The notes under the pieces are model-generated. The model did not search any database. It was not told the origin of the DNA and worked only from the letters and a program-made list of their open reading frames with translations. DNA of 64,000 nt from Larix kaempferi (Eukaryota > Streptophyta > Pinopsida > Pinales > Pinaceae). Each line of letters opens with the position of its first letter. The stretch's first letter is position 1. The stretch covers positions 10,140,501 to 10,204,500 of the forward strand of contig BSBM01000762.1 in NCBI GenBank assembly GCA_027924585.1, given 5' to 3'. Both the position numbers and the translations under genes were made by a program. Below, one piece after another: positions 11,467 to 21,840 of the stretch.

Positions 11467-11639
11467 ATAGCATTTCACACATAAAATTCAAACACATACA
11501 CATGTAAATAACCGGTACTGTATATATATCCGATACTGTATCAAAAAAATATGAGTTTTGGATCACAAATCTATCACAAGTCATGTCGTAAAAATGGGCA
11601 CAGTGGCCTCAAAAATATACATAGAATGTACCCATCTCC
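11467..11639. other. short spacer between convergent genes
   Basis: AT-rich sequence between the second RNase H (plus) and the antisense gene (minus). No clear poly(A) pair or hairpin is visible. Confidence 0.5.
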
Positions 11640-12876
11640 TATGGAGAAGGAGGGGCCTCATCATCATCTACCGCATCCCGATAACATATGACTAGCCTAG
11701 CTATCTTCCGTAGCACCCTAAGCCATGCTAGGGGCACCCCAACTACATCTTCCTGCATATCAATAGGTATCTTATCCATGTGACATGCAAGAACATCGTG
11801 AGTCAACCGACTAACATTCCTCTCTAAGGTCCCTAACATAGCATCTATTGCAACAACATCAGCTAGCCTCACAAAGATGGTAGGATGTCCCTCGAGATAG
11901 ATAGGCACAATATCTACATTTGAAACTTGTTTAGTACTTCAAAATTCATTCATAAAATCAAATACTTGAAAGTTTGAAAAAATTAAATAATTCTCAAAAT
12001 AAAAACATACTAATAGCTCCCCAGGCTACACCTGGAGGGAGCATCAGCTCTGGATCATGGTGGAAGTCCAATCTAGCATATAGAAACTACTCGAATGCAG
12101 GCACCTGCCTCTCCTACCACCCCCAGAAATGATCAGTATGATAACAGAAGTGACTCTCCCCACCACCCTGGCGGAGAAATATGTCACCCCAATGGCTCAA
12201 TCTCGACTCACGGGGGTTAGCTAGAGGTAGAGCCATCCTCAAGCTAAGAGCAGTTACCCTCTCAAAGAAGAAGGTACATAGAATGCTGTCATACCCAAAG
12301 TTCTTCATTCTCCCAGATTTGCAACCCGTGAGTTGAAGCTTCATGTTTTCCAGTAAACTAGTGCACTAGTCGTACACATGACCTTGCAAGCATATTACAC
12401 CAATATGCATGGAATGCCTGGAAGCTAGGTGTTGTGTGGCACTACCTACCATTCGGTTGATCATACTCACAATCACCTTTAAAGGTAGGCCTTCAATTGT
12501 AGAAATCAAGATTTGGCTTCCTGATTTCTTAGCTCCAGCCACACAATATGTATTCAAGTACTCTTGCACCGATGATACACCCACATTGTGAGAAGTCCCC
12601 TTCAAATTTATTGCATCTCCCCTCCTAGAGAATCCAGTAATGAAGTAAATGTCATCGACTATAAGCTCCAAGGTTTTCCCTTGGATGACAAATGTGTTGG
12701 TATCCACATCCCAATACTGAACAAGTCTTTGAAGCAATCTGTTGAGTGCCCTCATGTTCACAGTTCGGTAAAACTTCAACAAACCGCATCTTCTGAGAGC
12801 ATGGAGAGTGACTAGGTCTTGCATTTCCAACCTATCCATGTCCTCGTGTTCCCTCTCCCTCCAGATAAGAACCATC
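11640..12876 (-). pseudogene. antisense spliced gene of the Tat element, plant-mobile-domain-like
   Basis: Read on the minus strand from an acceptor-like site (12,877, TTTTTTGTGTAG) to a stop at about 11,640. The first segment (12,876-12,369) contains LQRLVQYWDVDTNTF and VDDIYFITGFSRRG. These resemble the plant mobile domain (PMD) found in transposon-linked and MAIN/MAIL1-type proteins. The frame then runs on through a TAG at 12,366 and two more near 12,110 and 12,080 (LSHWGDIFLRQGG, then FLYARLDFHHDPELMLPPGVAWGAI). A 97-bp GT-AG intron (12,010-11,914) then joins in frame to IVPIYLEGHPTIF and the tail ending DDDEAPPSP. Antisense ORFs between pol and the 3' LTR are known in plant Tat elements; the PMD call rests on motif resemblance alone. 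Confidence 0.6.
11914..12010 (-). other. predicted 97-bp intron in the antisense gene
   Basis: On the minus strand it begins GTATGTTTTT and ends TTTCAAATGTAG, with a branch-point-like ACTAAAC about 15 bases before the end, and it is T-rich. Removing it keeps the frame across the junction (codon A|AT), which argues that it is a real intron. Confidence 0.65.
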
Positions 12877-13784
12877 CTACACAAAAAATGTCAAATTTTT
12901 AGCCCTCGGCATTTTTTTCTCCATTTTTACGGCATGGGCACTACTGTACATACTATACAGTAACGCATGGACGCTACTGTGTGTCAGCATAGTAGTGCAC
13001 ACCTCCCTGTTTGCTCTACTATGCTCACTGCAGAGTAGCACCGGCGCAATCAACGTTATGAACATTGCCTTACAAGTGGATTTTTGATTAAAAAAAATTG
13101 ACAAATAAGCAATTAAAATGCAAGTTGGGAAGATTTACACTTACTTGGTGGAGGAGGAATGCTAATTGGTTGCTCGAATTGATCACCACGGAAGATTGAA
13201 GTTCAAGGTTTGCTCCCAAATTCTTTCCCTACAAAACAAAAATGAAATTTGAGTTTAATTGTGAAATTACATATATTGAATTTGATTCTAATTTTTACCC
13301 ATCCTAGTTAAAAGGTCTATAGTTTCAAATTCTACCACAATGTCCTAATTAATCAATTAATAGAGACACATGGTGCAAAGGTAATTTCACCCATTTGGTT
13401 CTCATTTTTCACTAATTTTTGTAGTATCAATCTTCTAAGACTAAATTTATCGATGATAGATCTTTTTAACTAGCTCATAGTTCAAATTTATGTATCATTT
13501 GAGATTTTTTGTCGCGATTACTAATATTTTTGTTGAAGTCCTAGTTTTGGTATATTATGAGTTATGATCCTAGAAGTTGTCCTTTAAGTCATTTTAGGCT
13601 CTTGTTTGGACTATTTAAACCTAAACAATATTTCCGAGCAGACTTGTCCTCTTCAAGCTCGTTAAAGTAATTGAAGGCTCATCCACTCAGGTAGAGAATT
13701 ACCCCTTTTCTGGGCCTAGGTGGATAAATTACGGAAAAGGTATACTCTAGGTATACTTCTATATGCGCTAGAAGAGTTCTTCTT
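12877..13784. other. non-coding Tat 3' region left of the LARD insertion
   Basis: No ORF can be supported. On the minus strand there are splice-site-like sequences (GTAAGT at 13,144; acceptor TTTTGTTTTGTAG at 13,229) that may belong to an upstream exon of the antisense gene, but that exon does not join in an open frame. Bases 12,930-13,045 contain alternating gcactact/agtagtgc motifs also found near 32.3 kb. Confidence 0.55.
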
Positions 13785-15811
13785 TGTCATGTCCCAAATT
13801 TGGTATTGGGTCAAAATGGCCTAATCACATTGGCCCTATTCATTAGAGTTTGTCAAATTGATGCTAAAGGTCAAATAATTGCCAAGGAGGAAAATTACTA
13901 GTTTCCTAGGTTTGGGGTGGAAGCTTTGGGATTTGGAATAATGGGGATAATAAATGATGTTTGAACATTAGAATGGAATAAATATTTAATAAAGGAGATA
14001 AATAAATATATACAAGTGAAAATCAAAGTGGCATTTCATCATGAAGACACATGGAGGAAGTGGGACCCACATATGGCTAGATTTCCCCACTACATTTGGC
14101 ATCATTCTCTCACCAATTCGAATTCAAGGTGAATGGTAACATACTTGGGGGAGTCCAAAAGGTATTATTCATTGAATGACTCATCCAAGGTTGAAATATA
14201 GAGGAAGAGTAACTCCCATGGAAGAGGAAGAGGCAATTTGGAGCTAGTGAGACACTTGGGCTAGATTCCCTAGCTCTATGACAACAATGATGAAGATGTT
14301 ATGACACCTATGACACAAATCAGACCTGCAGGCTGACATATGACATATATGACATGTCAGGGATAAAAATAGACTCCAAGAGGGCGCTCAAGGGTGTTAG
14401 GGCAGCTAAGATGCTTCCACATGTGATTTGGTGGAAGTGGGAGACTAGGAATTGTTGTACAAGTGGCGTTCTTTGGAATCTCTTCCCAACTTGAGTTGGC
14501 ATGAGTCTCTTGGAAGGAATTCGACCCATGGAGGACATTAGAAGTTTATAAATGTCAATAACAAAGAATGAAACCAGCTTTTGATCATTTGTAGAATTTG
14601 CAATTGCATTTGTGAAGAGGGAGAGCTAGTGGATGACTAGTTTCTTGCCTTAGCCAATTTCGAGGGTGAAAGATTCCCATCCAAGTTGGCAATTGGAAAG
14701 GCCATTCAGACCTTTCATTTGGAGATTTAATGGAGTCTTTATTTGCAGGTGTAAGCTACAGGGCAGCTCATGGTTTCTTCTATTGCAGCTCGCTCCTTCA
14801 ACCATTTCCAGTTTTGATGGCATATTCTTGATCCTTGAGGGAGGGCGTTTTTGGTGAGCTATTGTATTCTTTGGGGGAGCTTCTAATGCCCCATTTCTTT
14901 TGTAATATGAATTAAATACTCTGTTCTTCATCTCCAGAAAGTTTCAGGTCGAAATTCCAAGTAGAAGTGTATAAATCTCATTTTTAATGGAAGAACAATG
15001 CCATTTCCCCACTACCTTGTTGTGAACCAATGTATTGATGATGATTTCGAATGAATGGATGATTCTATGATGCATTTGTGATTAATGGACTGCCATGGAT
15101 GTATTTTACAAGTTTAATGTACTGTACTTGAGCATTTGAAGTATTTTTACTCAGTTTAATTGCATTGGGAGAAGAAATAGTGCCATTTCCCCAAGGGTCG
15201 AATTGGTGATTTTTGCAGTTGAATGGGAGAGGGTGAGAACAGTTGTAATAAACCATTAATGGTGCATATGAGACCTTAATAACATATTTAACACATTACA
15301 TACCTCTGTTCATAAATTTGAGTGGGTTTGGAGGCATTTGGGAAGCCATTTTCAGTACTTACCTTAGGGGGATTTGAACCCCAAATTACTAGTAAAATTG
15401 CATACTTGGTCCAGAATCTTAAGAGAGTTAGCAAAGGTCTTTTGGAGGCTATATGTTATCCCTGAACATCATATTCAATCCCTAATATCATTCATACACC
15501 TTCCTTGAAGATTTGAAGGCATTTGGAGTCAATTTGAGACCTAGACACCAATACTAGTCAAAGGGAAATCACTAGTAAAGTTACCTACATTGACCAGAAT
15601 TGAAAGAGTATTTGCAGAAGTTTTTTAAAGGTACAAAGGCATCCCTGAAACACATATTTATGTTCTAATATCATTCATATACCTTCTTAGAAGATTTGGG
15701 ATCATTTGGGGCAAATTTGGGACCTAGAGATCGAAACTAGTCAAAGGTCGAACCAAGGAAAAAAAGGGGAAAATTGCAATTTTAATAAAATTCCTAACAA
15801 GGGACATTACA
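13785..15811 (+). repeat. left LTR of the LARD element
   Basis: 2,027 bp, the same length as the right copy and differing from it by roughly two dozen substitutions by eye, about 1%. Short ORFs in it are shared by both copies only because the LTRs are duplicates. No coding function is apparent. Confidence 0.9.
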
Positions 15812-15812
15812 G

Positions 15813-15824
15813 TGGTATTAGAGC
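15813..15824 (+). promoter_or_regulatory. primer-binding site of the LARD element
   Basis: TGGTATTAGAGC lies one base after the LTR end. It is one base from the common plant site TGGTATCAGAGC, complementary to the initiator-Met tRNA 3' end. Confidence 0.8.
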
Positions 15825-15877
15825 ATGGTCCTTGCACCTGTGTATTAGGTACATACATTCAAGAATAATTGGCATCC

Positions 15878-17017
15878 ATGTCTTACTATTATGATGAATA
15901 TGAGTGTGTCACACCAACCAAGGATAATTCTATGAGTGAGTTCCAAAGATGGAGAGAAAAATATAAAACCTTGCCCCAACAATATCAAAAATATCAAGAA
16001 TATCTTGCTTTTAGCAAAAATACACAAAATGCCATGTCTTTTGAGTACTATGCTGAACATGTTTTTGAAAATAGGCCCAAAAATGAATATGTGGAGTTAG
16101 TGAATAAAGGTTTATGCCCTTCTTGTAAAAACCCTTGGAGCGAGTATCATATATGTGTGCATGAAATGATGTCCTCCTTGAGGAGAGCTTTTGAGATTTA
16201 TTCAAGAAGAGATTCCAAATATATTGATCCTAAGGAAAACAAGGGGCAAAATGCATCAGCTTGCTTTAAGGAGCAAAAGGAAGAGACATCACAAGAGCAT
16301 GAAGAAGATTCTATTGAAAATATGGAAGATCATTTCGAGACACCTTCTAGCTTAGACATGAACCAAAGAGCATCTACTGATGGATGCTTAAACTATGAAG
16401 GAGTACCTACTGATGGGTGCTCACACCTCTATGTTGGTGACATAGAGATCACTTTTGAAAGTGTTTCTACAAGTACAAGTTTCATTAAGCATGATAATGA
16501 AGACCTTGTAGCGGTTGAAGAAGAACCAAGATCAACTTCCCCATCACCACTTGAGCTTCATGAAGTTGGTCCAAGCAAAATTGAAGAAGATGAGGAGGTT
16601 CATTTGCAAGAGCCTCATTTTCTTGAAGGGTCCTTAAAGATGAATGAAAATAATATCCAAGAGTCCCTCAGCATTCTCCATGACACTCAAGCATTGGTGT
16701 CAAATTCTTGTTGGAGAGCTACTTCATTGGAGGAAACATCCTTCCTTGAAGACATGGAGAAGATTCAAAGAGCAATGTGCCACATCAAAGGTAATTTCAT
16801 GTCTTTGATTTTTGATAGAAACCATTTGTTTGAGCTTAATGAATTGTTACATGATGCATACTTGAAGAATAATGAGGATATTCATAAGCTCACAATTCAA
16901 AATGAGCAACTTCTTGAAAAGTTGCAAGATACTTGTTTTTCCTCCTATGTTTCAGATTGTCAAATGGTAGATTGTTTGGAGGATTCTCATGACAGAAAAT
17001 ACATTCTGAAGTTACCA
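15878..17017 (+). CDS. gag-like ORF of the LARD element, interrupted at its 3' end
   Basis: An open frame of about 380 residues starts at ATG 15,878, about 50 bp after the primer-binding site. It has a Tyr/Glu-rich N-terminus with EFQRWREKYKTLPQQYQKYQEYL. Near residue 85 comes GLCPSCKNPWSEYHIC, a C-x2-C-x7-H-x-C motif matching the zinc knuckle of chromovirus gag. A long acidic Glu/Ser-rich middle and a coiled-coil-like C-terminus (LTIQNEQLLEKLQ) follow. The last sense residue and stop (17,018-17,023) come from the E6 LTR, so the native C-terminus is missing. No capsid homology is strong enough to name. It probably served RNA packaging, by position and zinc motif. Confidence 0.65.
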
Positions 17018-17621
17018 TGTTAAAATTCAATATGCTAAGACAGAAAATAGCAGCATTACATTTCATTTCACAATAATAGCATATACAGGATCACTGAAGA
17101 AACAACAAGCATAGCATAAACACAAGAGACAGAGATTTATCCTGGGAAACCCTCATGGGGTAGAAAACCCAGTAAAGCTTCCTCAATATAGATGACCAGA
17201 AATATACAAAGATGCAAACCCTGAGCATAAGCTCCTTCTTCTCCATAGCAGACCTCTCCTCCACATGTGCGCATTTCTCAAGTGAGAGTGTGTGTATAAT
17301 GAGGAACACACCTCCTCTATTTATACACTTCTCTGATATGTATTTTACACAAGTACATGTAGGCTCGTATTTAACCATTAGGTTAAATACCCCATTATAA
17401 CTGACTGGGCCGACCCCTCTAGGGTGGTCTAATAACCCTTTGACCCACATAACACATTTAGGGCCGACCCCCACTAGGGAAGTCTAATAACCCGAGTTAC
17501 CACATTCCGACGGAGGAATAAACATCTCCGGATATACAATAAGATCTTCACGGAGGAATGAATCATCTCCGGAATAATAAAGTACAAATATAATATTCTT
17601 TGAAGTTACAATATCTCAACA
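17018..17621 (-). repeat. 3' LTR of copia E6
   Basis: A 604-bp LTR in reverse orientation. On the minus strand it starts TGTTGAGATATTG and ends in GAATTTTAACA. It is related to but distinct from the E1-E5 LTRs (a different subfamily). It keeps the TATA box (minus strand, near 17,326) and a hairpin GAGGA/TCCTC at 17,301-17,317, plus the U3 blocks with GGTGGTCTAATAACC. It is followed at 17,622-17,640 by the complement of a polypurine tract (ttaagggggag). Confidence 0.85.
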
Positions 17622-17799
17622 CTCCCCCTTAACGAGAAGGATATTATAACAGCATCTGCCCGAGCAAAGAGTCATCAACATCATACATGATACATCTATA
17701 AATCACTGGAAGCTTTCTCAACATCATCAGTAACTCAAGCAGTTACTGGAACATCACTGTCAACATCAATCATCAACATCACGATCTTTAGCATCGTCT

Positions 17800-18460
17800 T
17801 CATACGATTAGAAGCATCGTCATCACACGATCAGCAGCATCGTCATCACACGATCAACAGCATCGTCATCACACGATCAGCAGCATCGTCATCACACGAT
17901 CAGCAGCATCATCATCACACGATCAGCAGCATCGTCATCACATGATCAGCAGCATCGTCATCACACGATCAGCAGCATCATCATCACACGATCATCATCA
18001 TCATCGTCACACGATCATCATCATCATCGTCACACGATCATCAATATCGTCATCACACGATTATCAGCATCGTCATCACACGATCATCAGCATCGTCATC
18101 ATACGATCATTAGCATCGTCATCACACGATCATCAGGATCGTCATCACACGATCAGCAGCATCGTCATCACACGATCATCATCATCATCGTCACACGATC
18201 ATCAACATCGTCATCACACGATCATCAGCATCGTCATCATACGATCAGCAGCATCGTCATCATACAATCAACAGCATCGTCATTACACGATCATCAGCAT
18301 CGTCATCATACGATCATCAGCATCGTCATCACACGATCATCAGGATCGTCATCACACGATCAGCAGCATCGTCATCACACGATCATCATCATCATCGTCA
18401 CACGATCATCAACATCGTCATCACACGATCATCAACATCGTCATCACACAATCAGATTTA
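17800..18460 (-). repeat. minisatellite of about 23 bp, some 28 copies
   Basis: Units of the type catcgtcatcacacgatcag contain the inverted repeat ATCGT-catcac-ACGAT. Variants swap the spacer cagcag, catcat or caacat, giving units of 21-24 bp. Confidence 0.92.
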
Positions 18461-18540
18461 CAGGATGATCAATCCTGCTCTCTTTAGGACATGAGTCCAT
18501 GGATGATGCAATCCAGATCAAGTTCCAGGATGATCAATCC

Positions 18541-18776
18541 CTATCACAACTACAGAGCCAGCCCTGTTTCATGCTGGATGTATCACAACTACAGAGCCAG
18601 CCCTGTTTCATGCTGGATGTATCACAACTACAGAGCCAGCCCTGTTTCATGCTGGATGTATCACAACTACAGAGCCAGCCCTGTTTCATGCTGGATGTAT
18701 CACAACTACAGAGCCAGCCCTGTTTCATGCTGGATGTATCACAACTACAGAGCCAGCCCTGTTTCATGCTGGATGT
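18541..18776 (-). repeat. 39-bp tandem repeat, six identical copies
   Basis: Units of 39 bp contain ctacagagccagccctg and tttcatgctgg, with a CCAGC/GCTGG stem. They are essentially identical, so expansion was recent. Being 13 codons long, the array is open in several frames and yields spurious ORFs. Confidence 0.95.
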
Positions 18777-18792
18777 AACCTAGAGTAATTCT

Positions 18793-19364
18793 AGGATTTG
18801 TCACGTACATTTTGAACCGAGGTCCAGGGACGATTCAGTCCTGTCGTTCAGTTATCGGAGACCTCATGTCTACGGCTCTTCTTTAGGACTGAAGTCCGGG
18901 AATGATCCAATCCCCTCACATGTTCATCAAGAACTTCATTATCGAAGACATACGTCTACGGATCTTCTTTCGGACTGAAGTCCAGGAATGATCCAATCCC
19001 TTCACATGTTCATCAAGAACTTCATTATCGAAGACATACGTCTACGGCTCTTCTTTCGGACTGAAGTCCAGGAATGATCCAATCCCTTCACATGTTCATC
19101 AAGAACTTCATTATCGAAGACATACGTCTACGGCTCTTCTTTCGGACTGAAGTCCAGGAATGATCCAATCCCTTCACATGTTCATCAAGAACTTCATTAT
19201 CGAAGACATACGTCTACGGCTCTTCTTTCGGACTGAAGTCCAGGAATGATCCAATCCCTTCACATGTTCATCAAGAACTTCATTATCGAAGACATACGTC
19301 TACGGCTCTTCTTTCGGACTGAAGTCCAGGAATGATCCAATCTCTTCACATGTTCATCAAGAAC
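18793..19364 (-). repeat. 86-bp tandem repeat, six good copies plus a diverged one
   Basis: Units start at 18,879, 18,965, 19,051, 19,137, 19,223 and 19,309, with a diverged one before them. Each contains the palindrome GGACTGAAGTCC and an AGAC/GTCT hairpin. Spacing is exactly 86 bp. Confidence 0.93.
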
Positions 19365-19368
19365 AGAA

Positions 19369-19622
19369 CATGTATCCTCATCATCAAAACATGTATAACC
19401 ACAACATGTATCATCATCATCAAAACATGTATAACCACAACATGTATCATCATCATCAAAACATGTATAACCACAACATGTATCATCATCATCAAAACAT
19501 GTATACATCACAACATGTATCATCATCATCAAAACATGTATAACCACAACATGTATCATCATCATCAAAACATGTATAACCACAACATGTATCATCATCA
19601 TCAAAACATGTATAACCACAAC
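19369..19622 (-). repeat. 36-bp tandem repeat, seven copies
   Basis: Units of 36 bp alternate aacatgtatcatcatcatca and aaacatgtataaccac. The last copy runs straight into the leader fragment at a shared acatgt, suggesting a microhomology junction. Confidence 0.92.
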
Positions 19623-19705
19623 ATGTTATCAGAGCTAACCTGAAGGAAGACAAGGTATGGCACTAAAGACACTTGCTTTACTTACGACAATTTGAAGGTT
19701 AGGGT
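19622..19705 (+). mobile_element. copia leader fragment, opposite orientation to E6
   Basis: TGTTATCAGAGCTAACCTG and the following 65 bases match the primer-binding site and start of the leader of this copia family in plus orientation (compare 20,353 onward), but of a different subfamily from E3. It has no LTR in front and is joined to the E6 array on the left and the E3 LTR on the right. Confidence 0.65.
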
Positions 19706-20352
19706 TTTACATATATGTAACTTCGGAATGTATTTCACATATATGTATATTGTATTCCTATAGAGATGGTATTATTCCTCTATAAGGAAGTGTCGTCATT
19801 TATATTGTAAGTGTCGTAACTTATACTTGATGGGTTATTAGACCACCTTGTTTGGGGTCGACCCTGTATAAGTCATGTGGGTCAAAGGGTTATTAGAACA
19901 CCCTATTGGGGGTCGGCCATGTGGGTCAAAGGGTTATTAGACCACCCTATTGGGGGTCGGCCCACTCAGCATTATGTTATGTGGTTAAGTTCGAGCCGAC
20001 ATGAGTTAGGTAAAAAGGCAAGTCAAGTCAAGTATAAATAGAGTGTGGGAGGCACTCTATTTACTCACTCACTTCTCACACATGCTCTCAAGGAGGAGAG
20101 GCGCACTTATGGAGGAGGAGGATTGCTGCTAGGTTATGGATATCTCTATTGGTTGGTTGTATCATTGCTCTATCTATCTCTGAGGAAGTTATTGGGGTTT
20201 TTCACCTTTATGGTTTTCCCCAAGTAAATCTTTGTGTCTCTTGTGTGCTTGCATTATTGTCTCCATGATTGATATGCTGTAGATATGATGTACATGTTGT
20301 TATCTCAGTTAAGATCCTATATCAGATTGAAGTAAATTCTGAAAATTTAACA
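19706..20352 (+). repeat. 5' LTR of copia E3
   Basis: Matches the 649-bp 3' LTR almost perfectly from ATATGTAACTTCGG onward, but the first nine or so bases differ (TTTTACAT in place of TGTTGATGT). It contains three copies of the U3 block (GGGTTATTAGACCACC with GGGGGTCGGCC), a TATA box at 20,033 and an inverted repeat at 20,036-20,062. Confidence 0.88.
20033..20062 (+). promoter_or_regulatory. E3 LTR TATA box with 10-bp inverted repeat
   Basis: TATAAATA followed by AAATAGAGTG-tgggagg-CACTCTATTT, perfect over 10 bp. Compared with E2 the arm bases AT change to TG and the opposite arm changes to match. Confidence 0.72.
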
Positions 20353-20364
20353 TGGTATCAGAGC
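20353..20364 (+). promoter_or_regulatory. E3 primer-binding site
   Basis: TGGTATCAGAGC directly after the LTR, complementary to the 3' end of plant initiator-Met tRNA. Confidence 0.9.
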
Positions 20365-20699
20365 TAGCCTGAAAGAAGGCATGATATGGCATGTATGACA
20401 CTTGTTGCACTTACGATGCTAGGGCTTGATATAGCAAAAACCAGTCATCGTAGCACTTTCTCTATAAATCCGTTTTGGCGAAGTTTTCGGATCTGAAATT
20501 GTTACATGCCGAAGCTAAGATCTCCAGGTATCTTGTGTCCAAAGGACAACCTCTAATTCGTTGTACTTTGTGATTTATGATCTGTACAATATAGGGTTTC
20601 TGCCTCTTCCAGATCTGAGTCAAAATCAGGTGACCTTGGGAAAAAGGTCATATCTTGGGCTAGGAAGCTCCAAATGAAATTTAGTAAAAAGTGACAGGT

Positions 20700-21060
20700 A
20701 GTACACAGTCTGTACTATCTCAGAAAACTTTTTCAGAGGCCGAAGTTGAACCAGTGACACGTGGCACGCCGTACAAGTTAGCTCTCCTGTATTATCCCAT
20801 AAACAGGTCACGTTGCAACATTTGGCATAACTCTCTCTCAGAGAATCCAATTGAGGTCAGACCTGTCAGGATGGAAAGGTAACAGGCCGAGCTATCTCAG
20901 AAAACGTTTTCAGAGGCCTAAATTAAAACAGTGACACATGGCACGCCGTACAAGTTCGATCTCCTGTTTTATCCCAAAACAGGTCACGTTGCGACATTTG
21001 GCATAACTCTCTCTCAGAGATTCCAATTGAGATCAGACCTGTCAGGATGGAAAGATAACA
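20700..21060 (+). repeat. tandem duplication of about 177 bp in the E3 leader
   Basis: Two diverged copies (about 20,705-20,879 and 20,884-21,056) share ctatctcagaaaac, cagtgacac, tggcacgccgtacaagtt and gcataactctctctcagag. E4 carries a single version, so copy number varies in the family. E5 carries additional versions in inverted orientation. Confidence 0.82.
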
Positions 21061-21502
21061 GGTCATGCTATCTCAGGAAACTTTTTCAGACCCTGTGGAT
21101 CAAAAGTTTCGGAGTTACACCAGAAACAATCAGGTACATATTTATGTCAAAACAGAATTATTTTTTGGTACCTTCATTCATGGCTTCCGGAATTTAGGGC
21201 TTTGGAGAAAGTTGGAATTTTTGTAATCGGAGACCACGGCTGGATGCTACTCATCAAAATAGAAATTTAGAGACCAAGATCAGAATTTTTGGTTGGGCAG
21301 AAGGCCGGGCTTGATCAAACCCTAGTTCGAGACTTTGATCAGAAAAGTGAAAAATTAGGGCTTCTGTAAAAATGGGAATTTTTGAAATCTGTGACCACGG
21401 CTGGAAGCTCCTCAGAAAAATAGAAGCTTCTAGCTTTGGATCAAACATTTTGATTGGGCAGAAGAGTGGGCTTCATCAAACCCCAGTTCAGGATCACGTC
21501 CA

Positions 21503-21840
21503 GTGAATCCAGAAGTTTCAAAGGCAAAATTGAGGAGTGAAACTTTGCAGTTTTCAAATTCTGAATATACCAGTTTGATCAGCTCATCAAGGCGCATATT
21601 TCTATCCTTTCGAAAGTTTGAAATTCAAAGCTTGAATTTTTGGGGTTTCTCTGACAAACCCATATCCAGCTCCAGGTCCAGTTCTTGCAAATCAAGTGAA
21701 TTGGGTTAATCCTAGAAGAAGATGGATTGATCATATGCATGAGTAAAGAAGTTCCTGTTTCAGAGGGAGATGAGGCCAAGGCCTTACATAAGAAGATTAC
21801 AAGCGACCTTAACAGGTATGACTCATCGAGGTATGTTTCG
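21503..21840 (+). pseudogene. E3 gag N-terminal stub
   Basis: The conserved stretch at about 21,715-21,810 can be read as LILEEDGLIICMSKEVPVSEGDEAKALHKK. It looks like the beginning of a copia gag (UBN2/gag_pre-type W..ILxEDGLW region). The frame then ends and no more gag is present. E4 keeps the same piece in a longer open frame (39,758-40,114). It is too short to make a functional capsid. Confidence 0.5.

Larger units (their letters stand above)
17622..19622 (-). mobile_element. E6 3' untranslated remnant with four tandem arrays
   Basis: After the polypurine tract (on the minus strand the tract comes last) this 2-kb stretch is nearly all tandem repeats of four unrelated units, described separately. 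No coding sequence of E6 remains: the element is cut at 19,622, where a plus-strand leader fragment begins. The long ORFs on both strands here (up to 181 codons) are produced by repeat units whose lengths are multiples of three. Confidence 0.8.

Noticed and set aside
14320-14931. ORFs conserved between 14.3-14.9 kb and 28.9-29.5 kb
   Set aside because: Conserved only because they lie in the two LTRs of one element; too short, with no domain.
17805-18460. Regular short repeats resembling a CRISPR array
   Set aside because: Units abut with no unique spacers, lie in a retrotransposon 3' region of a plant and vary in length; this is a minisatellite.
17942-18783. Long ORFs (181, 95 and 94 codons) of low-complexity protein
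   Set aside because: They arise from tandem units, are open in several frames on both strands and have no start context or domain.
19260-19643. Overlapping ORFs on both strands rich in Met/Ile/His/Thr
   Set aside because: Produced by the 36-bp repeat, which has no stop in those frames.
20045-20227. 60-codon ORF after the LTR TATA box, repeated at 26,630
   Set aside because: It lies in the LTR leader; other LTR copies of the family do not keep the frame consistently.
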